Shown: positions 60,807-64,000 of the stretch, piece after piece
Numbering within the stretch: position 1 is the first letter of the stretch
Layout: every line of letters begins with the position of its first letter
Origin: Cycas panzhihuaensis
Lineage: Eukaryota > Cycadophyta
Length of the DNA stretch: 64,000 nt
Assembly (NCBI GenBank): GCA_023213395.1
Contig: CM041465.1
Coordinates: forward strand, 77,569,741-77,633,740
Direction: 5' to 3'
Made by a program: the position numbers and the translations under genes
Notes under the pieces: generated by a model
Told to the model about the DNA's origin: nothing
Database searches by the model: none
What the model saw: the letters and a program-made list of their open reading frames with translations, nothing else

Positions 60807-63345
60807 AATGACAAGCCATTTTTTTCCACCATATGAATATTAGTACATGGAAAAGTACAATCCTACCTTACCATAGCTTTTTGTCTTCTTTCCCTCCATT
60901 TTTCTCTATAAAGATCTATCTATTTTCTTGAGAAAATAGAAGAACATTTAGAGAAATAGAGCACTACCAAATTTGAGGCTTATCCTTTCATTTGTATTTT
61001 GAGAAGATATATTTAAAGTTTGATTTGGAGCCATTTGCTAGAGAAATTAGAGACTTGGAGTTGTTTGTAATTCTCTTCATTCTTTTTCCTCTCTTAGTTT
61101 CCTTTTCTTTTACATCTCCCCCTCATTATTTTAAGTGTAATTCTTTATTCTTGCTCCTTTCTTTCTCTCATCTTTTATTTCTTTTACTTGTTACAACCAA
61201 TTTGGAGCTTTGATTTGGAGGGCTTAGAAAGGTATTGATCTAAGGCATAATCATGTATTCTCCTCAAGTGAGTGTTTTTCTATTAGTAAGCTTATGTATG
61301 ACATTTCAACCTTATTTCTTATTTCTTATTGAATGGTTAGCTAGGTCATAGTTTTAATTAGTCTTATAATATAGATTAGTTTGCTCTCATGACCCTCTTT
61401 GCTTGCTATGAGTCTACTTGTTGTTTGAGTCTCTATTCAAGAGTTGGGAACTCTTAAGCACTCAAGTTCCTACTTATAATCTAGGAAAAACCCCATACTC
61501 CTAGCCCTTATGCTAAGGAGCTCTCTAGATATGTGAGTGACTTGACTTGGGTGTATAGGCTATGGTGGCTTGACCCTCCCTTCATAGGGTTCTTAGCTCC
61601 TTTCTACTCCTCTCTTTATTCTTCCATAACCCTATAAGTACAACCAAAATGTTGTGGGGGTTTTGAGAGTATACTAGGATAATCTTTCAATTACATGACT
61701 TCTAATATTTATTATATTAATCACAACTATCTTATTCACATTGGAGCCTTGATTGGAGGGTGAAGATATTGTTCAAAGACTCTTATAATAAACGATTGTA
61801 AGGTTGGTCCCTCTTCACTTGTTATTCTTCCCTTGTTTTACTCTTTCTTTTAGTAAAGAAATATACCCAAAAAGGAAAGGGAAAAAGTAATTAGAAAGGA
61901 TGTCTCTTAAGTGATCATTATTGTTTTGGATTGTTTGGATGGGTGTTAGCTTGAAAACATCATTTTATTTTCTTTTTCTTAAAAAAAAAAGAGAAAAGTA
62001 ATTATGATAAGTATAAGAGAACCCGAGGGACCCTTATTTTGCTTACTTTTTAAAGACATGTTAAATGCAATTTTGATTTCTCTTTTCCTTACAAAAAAAT
62101 AAGAAAGAAAGAAAGAAAAACATAGATGAATCATTTGCATTAGTTAGGATCATATCAAAGTAGGTCAATGCTTTTTATGGTTGATCGAGTTAATTTTTTA
62201 TTTGTCGTTTATATGTAAAACAAAATAATATTTTAGACCCATATTTAGGATTAGTTTTTGTTTACTTATTATGTGGCACCCTTAGGTTAGGTCCCATCCC
62301 CTTGCTTAGGGTTTATTTAATTAATTGAGACTTCATATCCTTGGAATATAAGCTCATCCTCTCTCAAAGATAAATTGCTATTATCATAAAGGGATGTTTA
62401 ATCAATGAGTACTTGACATCCTTAACATACAAACTTCTCTTTCCTTGGGATTACTTTTTTCTACCATGTTTAAAACACCAAAGATGTCAATTTACTATTA
62501 TATTTTGATTTAAAAGTGGCATTTCTTATTCATCTATATTCACCTCTAAGTGCAAGAACCTTATAGTATTGGACATGAGTATCCCTAAACCATCCATCCT
62601 CATGGGTGGATTATCATTGAGTGAGAGAGTCTCTAGTAATTGACCCTTGATAGGGTCATTAATTTAGGATTTGAGCTCTACTGGGACTTTGTACTCATCA
62701 ATCCTCCTATACTCTTGATTGGGTAGATATAGATTCTTTCCCCTTTGGGTGGTTAGTGGTCTAGGTTAAAACTTTTCTTATAGAGAGACTTTCAGGCGAG
62801 TAGATTAATAGGAAACTCTAAGTTGCTTACTTTGGGGTAGGGTCCCCTAACAATCCTTCTAATCATTGGGAGGTTGTTTTATCTTTCCCCCAAACCAAAA
62901 GGGGATTTTTCTTATTTAGATTAGTTTGAATAATTATCTTTTTTAATTTAGGTGTATTGTTTCTTGATTTTTTGATTTATTTTTGTAAATATTAAAATTA
63001 TCAAATAATAATCTTTGAGGCTCTATACTTATTTGTTTGACATACACTTAAGGGATCATCCCTTCTCATTAAGAGAAGGGTCAAGGGTTTCTCTTGAGTC
63101 ATATCAAATTTGACCTCATCCATCTACACTCTTTTTAGGTGATTTATTTTGAGTCTTCTTAAGTGTCTTATCCCAAGATCTAGGACCATTTTGGCAATCA
63201 TATTAGAGAGTTGCTAAAACTTTCTAGTCATTTATTAGCTATACTAGTTCATTAAACTATTCATTAGATATTTATTTCTCCCATTAGTCACACTTTATCC
63301 TTTACCTTAAGTGAACCTTTTCCTCTTATTATTTTCCCTCTTTTG
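58963..63345. other. Unassigned DNA, 4.4 kb
   Basis: No assured gene or transposon domain. It contains a segment resembling 42510-42610 (59105-59200) and an A13 run near 59199. It also holds a loose repeat of ATGTGACCT-like words (60540-60700), a (GT)13 tract, and two similar phrases TTTGGAGCTTTGATTTGGAGG and TTGGAGCCTTGATTGGAGG (about 61200 and 61742). Longer open frames (60992-61213 plus, 60373-60573 minus) are hydrophobic or low-complexity, with no recognisable family. Confidence 0.4.
60781..60806. repeat. GT microsatellite (13 units)
   Basis: Uninterrupted GT repeat. Confidence 0.95.
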
Positions 63346-63654
63346 TGAAAGAGGTTAATGTATCAAGGTCATTTGTGTAGATTAATTATATGACCTTAGG
63401 CTATATTGATTAGCATTAGTCTCTTAATGAAATGTACTTTATATGCATTTTGATGTAATTTGAGGTTCATGTCATTAGGCGGGAAAATCCTAATCATAAT
63501 GCTCACCCTCAATAATAAAAGGCAAAATCTCGAGGGAGTAATTATTCATTCTCACCTCCAAGCTTGCTCTCATATCTTGTTTCATCTCTTTTTCATTTTC
63601 CATTGCCATTGTGTGTATGTGAGTAATTTATTCCCTAGATCCATCCTCCCTTCA
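63346..63654 (+). repeat. 5' LTR of copia element (309 bp)
   Basis: Begins TGAAAGAGGTTAATGTATCA and ends CCTCCCTTCA. Shared blocks with 31831-32128 include the AAGGTCATT start region, AATA(A)TAAAAG and the CTCACCTCC area. Confidence 0.75.
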
Positions 63655-63656
63655 TG

Positions 63657-63669
63657 TGGTATCAGAGTT
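63657..63669 (+). other. Primer-binding site (initiator-Met tRNA type)
   Basis: TGGTATCAGAGTT, two bases after the LTR end. Confidence 0.85.
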
Positions 63670-64000
63670 AGAAGAGGATCTATTCATTCCATTCCACTTG
63701 TATGGAGTCATTTTGCCTCTCCTCCACCTTTAATGTAAAGTTTTGAGAGTGCATTCATCATTTTTAATATTTCGAGAACTTAAAATTATAGTACTTTATA
63801 TGTTTCTACTTTCTATATGTACGCAAAAATTCAAAGGCAAGTTTTTGAAGTCGTTCAGCTACCGGAACAATCTTTGAAGCATTAAAGGCCCAAAATTTCA
63901 TAAAATATTTTCCATCTCATAATTTGATGAAATTTGGCATAAATAGTTGTGTTAACTAGTGGATCATTTTTGTCTTCTGGAGTAACTTCTGATTCACCCT

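Larger units (their letters stand above)
63346..64000 (+). mobile_element. Ty1/copia retrotransposon, 5' end only (runs off the window)
   Basis: LTR 63346-63654 followed by a perfect TGGTATCAGAGTT primer site at 63657 and about 340 bp of leader. The LTR is of the same family as 31831-32128. The perfect primer site suggests a comparatively young element. No gag start is in view. Confidence 0.75.

Noticed and set aside
60992-61213. Hydrophobic 73-codon plus-strand open frame
   Set aside because: Pyrimidine-rich stretch (CTTTCTTTCTCTC-like) with no recognisable family. Low-complexity chance frame.

Overview
This window looks like intergenic and intronic DNA from a large, repeat-rich seed-plant genome. 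The evidence is the AT-rich composition, plant-type Ty1/copia and Ty3/gypsy LTR retrotransposons, plant L1-like LINEs with the DUF4283-type first ORF, and one intron-containing gene fragment. Nearly all transposon reading frames are old and broken. Many of the stops are TAG, TAA or TGA where CAG, CAA, CGA or TGG would be expected, as if methylated cytosines had decayed over a long time. A very AT-rich gymnosperm such as Welwitschia would fit, but the species cannot be fixed from sequence alone.

Layout. 1-12135: a plus-strand LINE, split by a copia element (1675-11225), which is itself split in its integrase by a gag-only LTR element (4611-8975, 5-bp target duplication AATTA). 12136-13599: a 31-bp minisatellite and unassigned DNA. 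13600-24414: a minus-strand gypsy element with gag, protease, RT/RNase H, integrase and an extra ORF after integrase. Its gag is interrupted by a plus-strand gypsy element (20442-24351, target duplication TAGAA) that has lost gag and protease. 24415-28274: a second gag-only element, carrying a 1.07-kb TA/TG microsatellite and joined abruptly to a 5'-truncated copia element (28275-32128). 32129-35085: a minus-strand LINE cut by the end of that copia LTR.

35086-43646 is the only segment that looks like host DNA. It holds five phase-0 exons of an unidentified gene (37137-39335), with clean GT-AG introns and a stop codon. A tandem repeat array (about 39290-41880) begins inside the last exon. The rest is non-coding.

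43647-52497: a minus-strand copia element whose 3' LTR is split by another minus-strand LTR element (43919-48140). 52569-58957: a plus-strand gypsy element with target duplication TCATT. 58958-63345: unassigned DNA. 63346-64000: LTR and primer-binding site of a copia element running off the window.

No tRNA, rRNA, CRISPR or bacterial-type operon was seen. The transposons do not work together as a pathway. They form a stratified record of nested insertions whose order can be read from who interrupts whom.
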